DNA from: Adiantum capillus-veneris
Lineage: Eukaryota; Streptophyta; Polypodiopsida; Polypodiales; Pteridaceae
NCBI GenBank assembly: GCA_014529385.2
Contig: CM043956.1
Span: forward strand, 60,521,120-60,585,119
Length of the DNA: 64,000 nt
Direction: 5' to 3'
Position 1 is the first letter of the stretch, and each line of letters begins with the position of its first letter. Below, piece after piece: positions 11,123 to 21,895 of this stretch. Position numbers and translations under genes: made by a program. The notes beneath the pieces are model-generated. The model made no database searches and was not told where the DNA came from. It was given only the letters and a program-made list of their open reading frames with translations.

Positions 11123-11400
11123 TGTGGGGGAGCAGGAGAGAGAGCCCACTTGCTGCTCTATGCAATGAGAGTGAAGGAGAAGAGGAGATTGGCGCAGGAG
11201 CACACGCAGAGAAAGAACGTGAGAGAGAGAGAGAGCTCGTTGGATTTTTGGGAAAAGTCACGCTAGCCAATTTTTGGGCTTGACCTTCGAGTATATGAGT
11301 AAGTGACTAGGGGGCCATTCACACTTGGGCCCCCTCACTTATAAGACTTTTAACTTATAAGTTAGTAAGTACAAGGCACTTAGGCCTTTATTCCCTAACA
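11123..11400 (-). repeat. 3' LTR of the copia element
   Basis: The LTR is 278 bp. On plus it begins TGTGGGGGAGCAGG and ends TTCCCTAACA, ending as TG...CA on both strands. It contains a GAGAGA tract at about 11,219-11,234 and a TTATAAGACTTTTAACTTAT palindromic AT-rich word near 11,340. Confidence 0.95.
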
Positions 11401-11479
11401 ACCTCCCACCTAAAGGCAATGTACCTTGGGAGATCAAAGAATCAGCTAACTATGATACAACAGCTGATCATGCACTTAC

Positions 11480-13408
11480 TCATCCAACACCCATCATCTG
11501 ACGGCAATATGCAAACCGCTCTGCTGGAAGACTCTTGGTCAAAAGATCTGCAGGGTTGTCATCTGTGTGCACCTTGACAAGTGTAATGCTCTTGTCATCA
11601 AGCACACTCCTGATAAAATGATACTTCACCTCTATGTGCTTTGTCTTGGCATGAAAAACAGGATTCCTTGCAAGCATAATAGCACTCTGACTATCACAGT
11701 GTAGCACAGGAACCGGTGACTTAATGCCAAGCTCTTCTACCAAACGCATGAGCCACAAAGCTTCTTTGCATGCCTCAGTGGCAGCCACATACTCAGCCTC
11801 AGTGGTAGACAAAGCAACACATTTTTGCAGTCTAGAAATCCAAGAAACTGCACCTCCTGTGAATGTAAACACATATCCAGAGGTAGACTTCCTGCAATCT
11901 GGATGTCCAGCAAAATCTGCATCTGTAAAGCCATGCACAGATGTCTCACTCTTCCCAAAACAAATGCACAAGTCTTTAGTGCCTTTCAAGTATCTCAAGA
12001 TACACTTCACTGCTTCCCAATGCTTTTTGCTAGGATTGCTCATGTACCTGCTTACCACTCCCACCGCAAATGCAATGTCCGGACGTGTAGCAACCATAGC
12101 ATACATCAAACTGCCAACGGCTGATGCATAAGGAACCTTGGCCATTTCAGCCCTCATATCATCTGTGTTTGGGCAGTCATGTGCCGTCAGTTTTACATAT
12201 GGAGGCAGCGGAGTACCAAGTGCCTTTCCCCCATCCATATGAAAACGATGTAGCACCTTATTAACATAATCTCGTTGAGATAGATACAGACGCCTGTTAG
12301 GTCTATCTCGAGAGATACGCATGCCCAAAATATGATTAGCATCACCAAGATCCTTCATGTCAAAGCGATTCTTTAAGCTTTGTTGTAATGCATCCAACTC
12401 CGTGACATTTTTACCCGCAATAAGCATGTCATCAACATACAAAATCAGCAATAGAAGAGATCCATCACTTGCCGTTTTGATATACAAACAGTGATCAGAA
12501 TTACTTCTTTTGTATCCTTGAGACCTCATGAATGTATCAAACTTGTGATACCATGCACGGGGAGACTGTTTCAAACCATACAAGCTCTTTAAGAGTCTAC
12601 ATACTTTCTTCTCTTGCCCCTTTGACACAAAACCTTCTGGCTGCATCATATAGATCATCTCAAGCAAATCGCCATGCAAAAACGCTGTTTTGACATCCAT
12701 TTGCTTTAACTCCATATCTTCAGAAGCAACCAGGCCTAAAACAAGACGTAATGTGGCAAGCTTTACAACAGGAGAAAAAATCTCATCAAAATCAACACCA
12801 TGCTTTTGCTTGTACCCTTTAGCAACCAAACGTGCTTTGTACTTAGAAGAAGCATCAGATGTGACCTTGGTCTTGTAAACCCATTTACATGGCAGAGCCT
12901 TATGCCCTTTAGGCAAATCAACCAAGTCCCATGTATGGTTTTTCTCCAAAGACTGCATTTCCGAAACCATTGCTTTGAACCATTTCTTACTGTCTTCCCG
13001 TTGCATAGCCTCTTTATAGCAAGACGGCTCACCACAATCAGTAAGCATGACATAGTCCAAAGACGGTTCATATCTATCGGGGGGCCTTGTCACCCGAGTA
13101 GACCTACGCACCCAATGATCCATAACAGGTGGATTTTCAGCCTGTAAACCATCAAAAACAGCAGGCTGTTCAGCCGGTTGCATCGCAACAACGGGCGGTC
13201 TAGGAGCATCAACCTGTTCCCCTACCTGTGGTGCATCAATGGCAACTTGTTGGGGCTGATTTTCAGCAGCTAATGGCTGATTTTCAGCACCATTTTCAGC
13301 ATGTAAAGGCTGCTGAACATTGGGCCTTCTTGGCTGTCCATATGTAACATCTTCACGAAAAACAACCCGGCGCACTTCCTCGACCTTTGTGGGCTGTTTG
13401 TGCTGCAA
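11480..13408 (-). CDS. copia reverse transcriptase and RNase H (second half of pol)
   Basis: The 642-codon open frame is copia RT-RH. It contains the V-D-F-D-E-I-F-S-P-V-V-K and L-E-D/M-E-L-K-Q-M-D-V-K-T-A-F-L-H-G-D motifs, the catalytic Y-V-D-D-M-L-I-A-G (about 12,420-12,450), S-L-Y-G-L-K-Q-S-P-R-A-W, and an RNase H with D-A-D-F-A-G-H, L-S-T-T-E-A-E-Y and C-D-S-Q-S-A. The protein copies element RNA into DNA in virus-like particles. It has no ATG of its own, because it is the continuation of the frame that starts at 15,578 after a one-base shift. All key residues are present. Confidence 0.93.
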   Translation of the reverse strand: MQHKQPTKVEEVRRVVFREDVTYGQPRRPNVQQPLHAENGAENQPLAAENQPQQVAIDAPQVGEQVDAPRPPVVAMQPAEQPAVFDGLQAENPPVMDHWVRRSTRVTRPPDRYEPSLDYVMLTDCGEPSCYKEAMQREDSKKWFKAMVSEMQSLEKNHTWDLVDLPKGHKALPCKWVYKTKVTSDASSKYKARLVAKGYKQKHGVDFDEIFSPVVKLATLRLVLGLVASEDMELKQMDVKTAFLHGDLLEMIYMMQPEGFVSKGQEKKVCRLLKSLYGLKQSPRAWYHKFDTFMRSQGYKRSNSDHCLYIKTASDGSLLLLILYVDDMLIAGKNVTELDALQQSLKNRFDMKDLGDANHILGMRISRDRPNRRLYLSQRDYVNKVLHRFHMDGGKALGTPLPPYVKLTAHDCPNTDDMRAEMAKVPYASAVGSLMYAMVATRPDIAFAVGVVSRYMSNPSKKHWEAVKCILRYLKGTKDLCICFGKSETSVHGFTDADFAGHPDCRKSTSGYVFTFTGGAVSWISRLQKCVALSTTEAEYVAATEACKEALWLMRLVEELGIKSPVPVLHCDSQSAIMLARNPVFHAKTKHIEVKYHFIRSVLDDKSITLVKVHTDDNPADLLTKSLPAERFAYCRQMMGVG

Positions 13409-15578
13409 TTCTCATTGAAGATGACATCATTGCTGCGTATGATTTTCCGTAATGCGGGATCCCATAATCTATACCCCATTTCACCATCCTCACCATATCC
13501 TAGGAAAATGCATTTATGAGACTTTGGTTCTAGTTTGGTGCACAGTTCACTCCGGATGTGAACATAGGCCTCACAACCAAACACTCTTAAATGTGCATAT
13601 GAGGGTGGCTTGCCAGACCACACCTCCTCAGGCACCTTTCCACCCAAAGCCTTGCTAGGTGAGCGATTAATCAAGTGAATAGCTGTTTGCACAGCTTCTG
13701 CCCAAAAACCATGAGGTAATGCAGCATGTGACAACATACTCCGAACTTTCTCTTGGATAGTCCGGTTCAACCTCTCTGCAACTCCATTCTGAGAGGGATT
13801 AAAAGGAGCCGTGAGCTCTCTTTTAATACCTTTAGTAGCACAAAAGTCAATAAATGCTTTTGATACATACTCCCCCCCATTGTCTGAGCGCAAAGACCTA
13901 AGCTTCTTGTCAGTTTGATTCTCAACAAACGCAAGAAACTTCTTGAAAGTATCCAAAACATCGCTTTTAGCACGTATTGGATACACCCACACCTTACGTG
14001 TAGCATCATCGATAAACGAGACAAAATATTTCTTTCCCCCTAAGGAAAACTGTGGCATTTCACATACATCGGAATGCACTAAGTCTAACCTGTCAGACTT
14101 CAAAGAAAGAGACCTTTTGTGCGGTGTTTGACTGTGCTTACCATAAATACAGTGCTCACAATGAGAAAAGTCAGCATACCTCAAACACGGCAAATAACCA
14201 CAACGAGACAGAGTTTTCATTCCTCTTTTACTCATGTGTCCCAACCGGCCATGCCACAAAGAAACACTTGGCTGCTCGGTTACGGCGACAACATGGTCAC
14301 GCACACTAGATACATGCAAAGGATACAAAGTGTCCGATTTACAACCCTTGGCTACAATCCGGGCCCCTTTACAAATTTTCCACTTGCTATCACCAAAAGT
14401 GGTGTGATAGCCTGCATCATCTAGCTGCCCTGTACTGATCAAACTCTTCTTGAGTTGTGGCACATGGCGCACTTTGTGCAAAACAAAAGTCATACCATCA
14501 GCAAAGGAAAACTGGACACTGCCAATACCTGCAATGTCACATGCATAGTTGTCTCCCAAATAAACAGTGCCCTGCACCTCACCTGAGTACTGTGTAAACC
14601 AATCCCTATGAGGTGTTACATGAAAGGAGGCACCTGAATCAAGAATCCAAGTATGCATGTCCACATCAGAACCCATAGCAAGGGTATGTGCATCCACAGA
14701 AGAGGCATTGAGTACATCAGTGCTGCTGTCACTTTCACAACTACTAGCAACATTGATTTCCTCAATCAACACAGTGCTCTTCTTGGCATTTCCCTTGTCC
14801 TTTGCATCAGTTTCAGCACCCTTGTTCTTCTCTTTCTTCCACTCATAGCATTCCCGTTTATAATGCCCTTTCTTTCCACAATGATGACACACAACATCTT
14901 TTCTACGAGATTTGCTGCGTGCCCTGTCCTTACTGTCAGATTTCTCCCTCTGTTGAGACCTGCCTCTCAAGTGCAATGCATTAGAAGACCCACCTGTGGT
15001 GTTCTTCCTGTTCATCTCTTCCATCAAGAGAGAACTCTCTACATCTGCATACTTAAGTGAAGCACTTGAGTTACTAAGAGCTGTCCGGAATACATCCCAA
15101 CTCTCGGGCAATGTGCATAGCAGAAAAGTAGCTTTGAACTCCTCATCAATCGTGAATTTCAGCTCTGTCAGTTGGCTGAAAATAGAATTGAATTCATTGA
15201 GGTGCACTGACATGTGCGTGCCCTCCTTCATGCGGAGATCCATAAGCTTCTTAAGCCAATACACTTTACTGGCAGCACTCTGCTGTGCATACAACTCGTC
15301 TAAACGCTTCCACATGCCCCATGCTGTCTGCTCATTCTCTACATTGAAGAGTAAATTGTCAGACACCGAAAGCATGATCGTGGAGCGAGCCAACTCGTCC
15401 ACTTCTTCCCATTCTTCAACCTCCATATCAACCGGTTTCACACCCTGTAACTTAATAGGTTTCGCCTGTTTCTTCTGCAACATCACATTATAACATTGCT
15501 TCTTCCATATAGCAAAGTTATGGGCCCCTTCAAGCTTGCGAATGTGCAACAAATTTCCACTTTCACTGCTAGAAGCCA
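13395..15578 (-). CDS. copia gag, protease and integrase (first half of gag-pol)
   Basis: Starting at the ATG 15,578 (M-A-S-S-S-E-S-G-N), the frame encodes: a UBN2-like gag; a CCHC knuckle C-H-H-C-G-K-K-G-H-Y-K-R-E-C (about 14,865-14,910); a protease with W-I-L-D-S-G-A-S-F-H-V-T-P; a GAG-pre-integrase H-G-R-L-G-H-M-S; and an integrase with H-C-E-H-C, D-L-V-H-S-D-V-C, S-D-N-G-G-E-Y and N-G-V-A-E-R-L-N-R-T (the D, D and E catalytic residues). The protease context resembles the Tork lineage. Near 13,405 the frame shifts, after which the true reading continues in the 11,480-13,408 frame. Apart from that the half is intact. Confidence 0.93.
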
Positions 15579-16080
15579 TTCTGAGTGATTGCAAACACTG
15601 AAACCCTGTTTTGCCGACCTAAACACGCCCAAATGTGCGCAATCGGGCAAAAAACAGCTTGCTGTTACAGAAAAACAGCGAGCAAATTTCACGCGAAATC
15701 ACCCCAAAACGGCGTACATTCACTGCCAAACCCTTACCAAAGGTTTCCACAAGGTGTATACATCATTTGCTTGCTGAAATTCCCTGTTTTAGGGCAAAAA
15801 TCAGACCTGTAAACACCTGTAAGATTGACCTGTGAGACTTGCCCTAATGAAATTGCATCAAATTGACCCCGAAATTAGTCAATTTCAGCAAAAATAGGCT
15901 GCTGTTCGCCAGTTTTTGAAACCCTAATTTTGGGGAAACTGTCACCGGAGGTCGATTCTACACGGTGAGAGGATCCCTTCGCGACAGAGTTGATCGAAAA
16001 CGGTTGAATATCCTTCCCGCAGCGAGCAAAAACAGAATTCTGATCTGTGTTGCGAAGATGGCTCTCTTGGAAACCCTAAA

Positions 16081-16092
16081 GCTCTGATACCA
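16081..16092 (-). promoter_or_regulatory. Primer binding site of the copia element (initiator-Met tRNA type)
   Basis: On the minus strand the sequence reads TGGTATCAGAGC, two bases inside the 5' LTR (16,095-16,375). Confidence 0.9.
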
Positions 16093-16094
16093 TG

Positions 16095-16375
16095 TGTGGG
16101 GGAGCAGGAGAGAGAGCCCACTTGCTGCTCTATGCAATGAGAGTGAAGGAGAAGAGGAGATTGGCGCAGAAGGAGCACACGCAGAGAAAGAACGTGAGAG
16201 AGAGAGAGAGCTCGTTGGATTTTTGGGAAAAGTCACGCTAGCCAATTTTTGGGCTTGACCTTTGAGTATATGAGTAAGTGACTAGGGGGCCATTCACACT
16301 TGGGCCCCCTCACTTATAAGACTTTTAACTTATAAGTTAGTAAGTACAAGGCACTTAGGCCTTTATTCCCTAACA
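16095..16375 (-). repeat. 5' LTR of the copia element
   Basis: The LTR is 281 bp, nearly identical to the left LTR (one C/T change, one extra GAA). It directly abuts the CGAGA duplication at 16,376-16,380. Confidence 0.95.
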
Positions 16376-16380
16376 CGAGA

Positions 16381-17312
16381 GACCACTATGCACAAGCCAA
16401 CTCCCTACTGCTGTGGCTCTGTGTGCAACCAGCCACTGAAACAGAGTGACGCGCCTCGGCTGTCTGGAGTCCCACAGCCTCTGCCAAAAGGCTGCCAAGA
16501 ACTCGATTGTGAGGCCCTCCTCCTGCGAATGACGTGCTGCAGCGGGGCCTCCATAGCCACTCACCAGGATCCCACTGTACTCGTGCCAGTGGACAACACT
16601 CCCAAGCCCATAGCCTCCAGTGTCCAGTCTTAAGAGCTGCTGGGGCAGGGTCTATGACGCAAGTCCTCCCACAGATGCCCACAACTCGGATCCTCTGGAA
16701 ACAGCACTCTGCTACCTGCGGGGCCTCTACTGCAACTCGCTGTAGTCGTCCCCCACCCTGAAGCTCGAAGAACAGGGTTGGGACAGTCTCTGAGCAGGCC
16801 CTGACTGAAATGAGAACCTCCAGTCGTGTGAAGGCTCCCATCCATTGGGGTGCTACTGGCTCGAGAGGCGTGAGCCACTCAGCTGGAAATGACTCTGAGA
16901 TGTCCTGACACATGCTCTGCACCCCTCTCATGCCCTGTAGCTGGAGACCTTGCACCTCCTCTGACAAACCTGTGAACTCTAGCCAGTCACCTAGACAGCG
17001 CGCTCGACCTGCTGCCATGGGACCGAAAGAAACATGAGGCCGACTCCCAACCAAGTGGCCTCTCTGAGTGCTAACCATGGGGTTCCAGACGAGGGGCTGC
17101 CGTAGGCGCTCCTCCGTGCACGTCGGCTGTCTTTGCTCTAGGCCACGCTGTAAGAGCTCCCAAGATCGAAGCAAACTCACAGCGAAGCGGTCCTCCAGTC
17201 TCTTGCTCAAACCAACTCGGCGCAACTCTGTAAAGATCCATCTGGTCGAAGGTTGCCAAGGGACTCCTGACTGAGGCACCCTGGCACAAAGCCTCTGTAG
17301 CAAGAACTCCTT
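16381..17312 (-). pseudogene. LINE ORF2, region between RT and zf-RVT
   Basis: The minus-strand frame 16,386-17,303 is continuous and carries W-R-L-W-A-W-E-C ... W-D-P-G-E-W, matching the start of the truncated LINE at 8,670-8,740. An overlapping frame at 16,370-16,564 carries F-W-Q-R-L-W-D-S-R-Q-P-R-R-V-T-L-F-Q-W-L, the beginning of zf-RVT. The shift between them and the copia insertion break the gene here. Confidence 0.82.
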
Positions 17313-19514
17313 CTAGGGCTCCTCGCCTGGAAGAAGTCCTCTGACGACGAGCTTCCCAAGAAGGGCTCTGCTCTGCTGTGCTGGATCAATGATCCCAAGC
17401 CCTCCCTGAGAACAAGGAAGTATGATGACCGACCAAGCCACCTTGGCTCGGGCAATCTCATCGCCTCCGCATAGAACAGAAAGAGAAAGGGGTAAGAGGA
17501 CAACCCTATCCGATCGATCGTGTGAGCATGAAGCGCTCACCTCTACCTCCTGCCAAAAGCACCTGACTGTGAGCGTGTCTGTACAAAGCTGACACCCCTC
17601 TGATCCAAGCATCTGAGAAGCCCATCCTACGTAGAGTGCCCTCTAGAAAGTCCCAGTCAACTCTGTCGTATTCCTTCTCAAAATCGAGAAAAAGAATCAC
17701 AAGGTCCTCCCCACGGAGCCGTGCCAGGGCAGAAGCCTCCCAGAAAGTGAAGATGTTGTCAAGGATACTGCGTTCCTTGACAAAACCTGTCTGAGTCTCA
17801 TGTATAAGGCTCTCCAAAAGTGGCTGAATCCTCAAACTCAGAGCCTTGGCAAGAATTTTGTAGGCTCAGTTGAGGATGGTGATGGGGCGCCACTGTCGAA
17901 TCTCATCCAAGGAGCCACCCTCCTTTGGAATGAGGTAAATCAGGCCCTCACTCATGCTATCCGGCATCACTCCTGTGTGCAGAATGTATTGAAAGGCACT
18001 ACAAAGATCTGGGCCAAGCAGGTCCCAGTACTCCAAGAAGAAGCTGGGAGTCAGCCCATCCTCACCTGGACAGCTACCACGAGGGAGGGCCCTAAGAGCC
18101 GTGTGCAGCTCCTCAAGTTGAAGAGGCATCTCTAGCCTCTGGCGCATCTCCTCACTCACAAGACAAGGCATCTGTGCCCAAACCTACTCCCTGCATGCAT
18201 CCTGCCGCTCTGGCTGGGGCTTAGCCGACAGTAACTCAAGGTAAAAGTCAGTAGCAACTGCACGCATATCCTCGGGCTCACAAACAACTGACCCATCGGG
18301 TCTCCTCAACTGATTGACCTTGGCATGCGAGTGTCGAGGTCCCACTGTCTCAAAAAAAACACCTATCACTCTGTCACCCACCTGAGTCCACTGAGATGCT
18401 TGCCGGTGAAAGGCAAACTCATGATGCCTCTCCTCTGTGCAAGCAAGCTCCTGTCGAGCCTGCTATAATTGCTCCTCCAACCATGGACTGTTTGGATGCT
18501 GCTCTTGCATCCTCTGTAGTGAAGCAATGCCTCGTCTGAGACGCTACGCCTCCTCTCTCGCTGTAGCCCGTCGAGCCAGAGACTCCTAGAGAAAAAAGTG
18601 GCTAAGCTGAGCTAGGCCTAAGGCCACTCTGTCTGCAGGTAGAGCCTGGCTGTCCATGCCCTCTGTCCAGAGAGCCTCTACCCTGTCTCTGAGTGCTGAG
18701 TCCAACAAGACCCGCTCTGGGATGCGAAGCATCGTGCTCCCACTCCTCTGCCTGTCTGCCACTGTGAGGATCACTGGTGCATGGTCCGAGAAGGATGTCC
18801 CTTCGAGGATGCCCACTGATCCCCTCAAGTCACTAAAGTGGTCACTAGTGTAGAAGCGATCTATCCGCGATAGATTCACTCCTCCACTCTGCGGTCGGAT
18901 CTAGAGAAGGCAAGACTCGCTGAAGGCCTCACAAAGCCAGAGTGCTGCCATGTATCCGAGACCCTCAAAGTCATACACAACCTCTCCCAAGCTGCTAACT
19001 CGACTCCATGCAGAGTAACATGGTTGCCTCCAATCCTATCAGAAGGGTCCTCCAACATGTTGAAGTCCCCTCCTACACACCAATGGTCAGCCTGTGGCAA
19101 AGACTCAACAATCTGTGACCAAAACTCTGCACGAGCACTCGCTACATTGGGCGCATAGATGTTCAGGAAGCCCACAAGGCCACCCTGAACCTGCATAGTA
19201 ATCCACTGAACCCTGCCTGGCACAATAATCCCTCTGTCCACAATGGCCTGCTGCAATGAGTCCGCAATAGTCATACATACCCCACCCTGCATGCCTCCAG
19301 GTCCAAAAGCAGCTGACCAAAAGGTATCATATCGTCCACGCAAAATCTGACCACATCGTTGAATGCGGCTCTCAGACAGATGGTGCTCTTGAAGCATAAG
19401 GAGATCAATCTCTCCTTCCACAAGGCAACGCTGAAGCTCCTGACGCAATCGGCCCCGCTGTCGTTGAAACTGGGGCCCACCTAGTCCGTGCACGTTCCAC
19501 GAGACGATCCTCAT
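17313..19514 (-). pseudogene. LINE ORF2: apurinic-type endonuclease and partial reverse transcriptase
   Basis: ORF2 starts at 19,514 with M-R-I-V-S-W-N-V-H-G-L-G-G, the start of the exonuclease-endonuclease-phosphatase fold. Q-E-H-H-L, G-G-D-F-N-M-L and, after a frameshift, S-D-H-A-P-V (about 18,785-18,805) are the catalytic sites that nick target DNA. The RT follows, with R-Q-W-R-P-I-T-I-L-N, G-F-V-K-E-R-S-I and L-F-L-D-F-E-K-E-Y-D-R-V-D-W. After C-P-L-T-P-F-L-F-L-F-Y-A-E-A-M the sequence jumps to a downstream segment ending L-L-P-G-E-E-P, so the block with the catalytic x-A-D-D motif is deleted. Stops at about 18,183 and 17,865 add to the damage. Confidence 0.9.
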
Positions 19515-21428
19515 GGGGAGCGAGAGAGAACAGATGCTGCCGCAGCAGCAAGACGTGCTATCTTCAAGGCTGGCTTGGATGGGGAGTAATCCGCATCCGA
19601 GCGTCCTCTAGATAGGCGAGACTGCAGTGAGTGCCTAGCCCAAGCCCAAGAAGAGCGAGCCGTGCGTAAAGCAACCTCCTCTGTCCAGGAGTCCTCATGA
19701 ATGTATACATAGCAAGGCAAACTCTGCGTATCAGCCAAAAAGTACACCACAATGTGCCTACATCCTGCTGAGTCTGGGGGTGTCACCGCAAACTTGGCCA
19801 GTGGCCACAAAGTCTGCAGCAAATCTGTAACTCCAAGTTCTCCCATGTGGTGAGAGAACTCGAGAACCTGTGTATGCAACCATCCCACCACTGGGTCGAG
19901 GGACCACTCTGTCTTGGCCCTACCACAGAGGGGGAAGGAGAAACCAACTGCTGAGTCCAAGGCCTCTGTCCCCCTAGCGGCGAGGAACAAAGCATGGACC
20001 CTGAAGCAAGCTGCCTCGTGGTCTGCTGCGGAATCGCCGAGAAAGCGAGTGAACCCATAGTCGAAGAAATCCCAACGGCGTCGGAGGTCAATGCTCGTCA
20101 GACCACGAGGGATAGCTGCAAGGGAAGATGTTTGAATCTGTAGAGGGGGCCGCAAGAAGGGCTGACCCTCTCTCGCTAGGCGACTCGTGGCAAAGGCACT
20201 GCCAAGAGATCTCCTAGCTGCCGGCGAGGGACCAATCTCCTGAGTCGACTGTGGAACTGGAGCAGGAGGAGGGGGAGAAGGGGCTGGGGGGGGGGGGGGG
20301 GGGGGGGCGGAGGGGCAGAGGAGCGGGGTGGGGCGACAGAGGTAGAGGGGCGAGGAGGGGAGTGGACGGGAGCAGAGGGTGGGGGGGAGGATGAGGAGGA
20401 GGAGGGGAACTCTGAAGGGGGGGCGGCTTGCGAGGGTGAAGCGGAGGTGGAGGCTGGCGTAGGGGGCTCCTCCTGCTCAAGAGGACCAAAGCGGTTCCCC
20501 GTGGGAACCCACTGCTGCTGAGTAGGCACCTGAGGGCCACTATGAGTGCTAGGCTGTCGCTGTGGCCCCTGGCGTCGACGGCCGCGGGCCTGCTGCCATC
20601 CCTTCTCCGCTGGAGCCCCAGGCTCGGAGGGTGGCTCTGAATCTGTGCGTTGTGCCGCTGGCTGTGGTTGCGGCCCAGCCTTGGCAGGCTGGGGTTGAGG
20701 CTAAGGTGCAGGTCGTGGCCTCCTCCGTGGACAGGCCTTCGCTAGGTGGCCCATCTGTCTGCAAATGGAGCACTGGTTCGGGAGGCCCGAGTACTCCACA
20801 CTCTGTCTAACCAACCCCCACTCACCCGAGGCAGAAGGATGAGCTTCAGGAGCGTGTGGGTATCTCTGACCAAAACTTGAACTGAGGGGATGTCAGCCGC
20901 CTTGGCAACTACTGATGCTGTCGTACGAGGTGTCTCCAGGACAGTCCCGATGGCGGAGCCAATCCTGGAAAGAAGTGGTAGGTACTCCCTCCGTAAACCC
21001 GGACAGCAGACTGAGATGGGGATGTCTGCCTTCTCTACTAGCACATCCGAAGTCGGGTCAAAACCATGTCGCCATTGTCGAAAGTGGGCGCGTGATGCTC
21101 GGATGGCCAGTGGACTCATAGCTATGACCTTGGAAGCCATCTCGGAGGTCTCGAACTCGATCTGGTAGTACCCTCGTCCGAGAATCTGGACATCCAAGAT
21201 GTTGCCCACCTCTGCGAGAAGGCGGGCCTGGAGAAGGTCTCGCAGCTCTCCTCTACTAGAACGGGTGTCGAGAATTTTGCAGATGACCGAAGTCGCCTGC
21301 AAACGTTCTACCTCAACGGCTAGGCTCGCTTGCTCTGTCGGCGATAGAGCAAGTCGAATGGTGGGCTCAGCGGGGTCGGGCGAGGGGGCTTCTGGCGAGT
21401 CCCTCTGTGGCGAAGCTGGAACCTCCAT
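19511..21428 (-). pseudogene. LINE ORF1: DUF4283-like RNA-binding domain, zinc knuckle and proline-rich tail
   Basis: Starting at 21,428 (M-E-V-P-A-S-P-Q-R-D), the frame carries a segment R-G-E-L-R-D-L-L-Q-A-R-L ... I-L-G-R-G-Y-Y-Q-I-E-F that fits the DUF4283 domain of plant LINE ORF1. A one-base shift near 20,810 is followed by a CCHC knuckle C-S-I-C-R-Q-M-G-H-L-A-K-A-C (20,772-20,731) and a Pro/Ser-rich linker. A second shift lies in a 22-base G run (20,286-20,307), a likely slippage site. The C-terminal frame 20,155-19,511 ends in TGA that overlaps the ORF2 start as ATGA. The product would coat LINE RNA. Confidence 0.85.
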
Positions 21429-21559
21429 CTGTGTCTACTGCTGTGTCGTAAGAAGAGGTCGACGGGCGGACGTTGCAATCAGGCGCAGGAGACACTGCCC
21501 CAAAAACGAAGCAATGCCGAGGAGGCCGAACTGCAACGGATGACGAGGAGAAACCGAGG

Positions 21560-21604
<45 letters not shown>

Positions 21605-21879
21605 AGGGTAGGGGGCAAGGCTGGCGGGCAGCACGCGGGACGCGCTGGGCAGGTGGGGGGGCAGGAGGGCAGGCTACGCACAGCTCAGGACAGGGCAGCG
21701 CGCACAGGGCAAAAGGGGCGGGCAGGCAGTGGGGCTGCGCACAGCAGGGCAGCGGGTGGGGGGGTGTGGAAGCTGGAACGCGATGGCGAGGGAGAGGACA
21801 GCAGCAACGAGCCTTCACAGTAGCGTTACAGGGAGCAAGACTTGAGCGCGCCGTCCGGATTCTTGGTTCTGATGATCCT
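21429..21879 (-). other. LINE 5' untranslated region with a 40-base poly-G/poly-C run
   Basis: On plus this holds an uninterrupted run of 40 G (21,564-21,603) and further G-rich repeats up to 21,760; on the transcribed strand it is C-rich. Long frames through it encode only poly-Pro or poly-Gly and are composition artefacts. The element ends at 21,879 beside the target duplication. Confidence 0.7.
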
Positions 21880-21895
21880 AAACTTGGGACACATT

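Larger units (their letters stand above)
11123..16375 (-). mobile_element. Ty1/copia element (Tork-like) with perfect target duplication
   Basis: LTRs at 11,123-11,400 and 16,095-16,375 differ by one substitution and one 3-bp indel. The flanks are CGAGA at 11,118-11,122 and 16,376-16,380. The primer site next to the right LTR reads (on minus) TGGTATCAGAGC, and a purine tract abuts the left LTR at 11,401-11,413. Domain order gag, PR, IN, RT, RH is that of copia. Near-identical LTRs make it the youngest insertion in the nest. One frameshift near 13,405 separates the two long frames. Confidence 0.96.
10405..21879 (-). mobile_element. Large LINE (EN/RT non-LTR element) inserted in element B, itself split by a copia element
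   Basis: The same 16-bp word AAACTTGGGACACATT occurs at 10,389-10,404 and 21,880-21,895, a perfect target duplication. On the minus strand the element runs from a poly-C-rich 5' end (21,879) through ORF1 and ORF2 to an A-rich tail (plus 10,405-10,417, T-rich). Without the copia insert it is about 6.2 kb. Flanks on both sides are gag and protease of element B. ORF1 has two frameshifts, and ORF2 has stops, a deletion of the RT catalytic core and the copia insertion, so it is inactive. Confidence 0.93.

Noticed and set aside
21435-21823. Long frames rich in Pro or Gly on both strands
   Set aside because: They are produced by the 40-base G run and G-rich repeats; no conserved residues.
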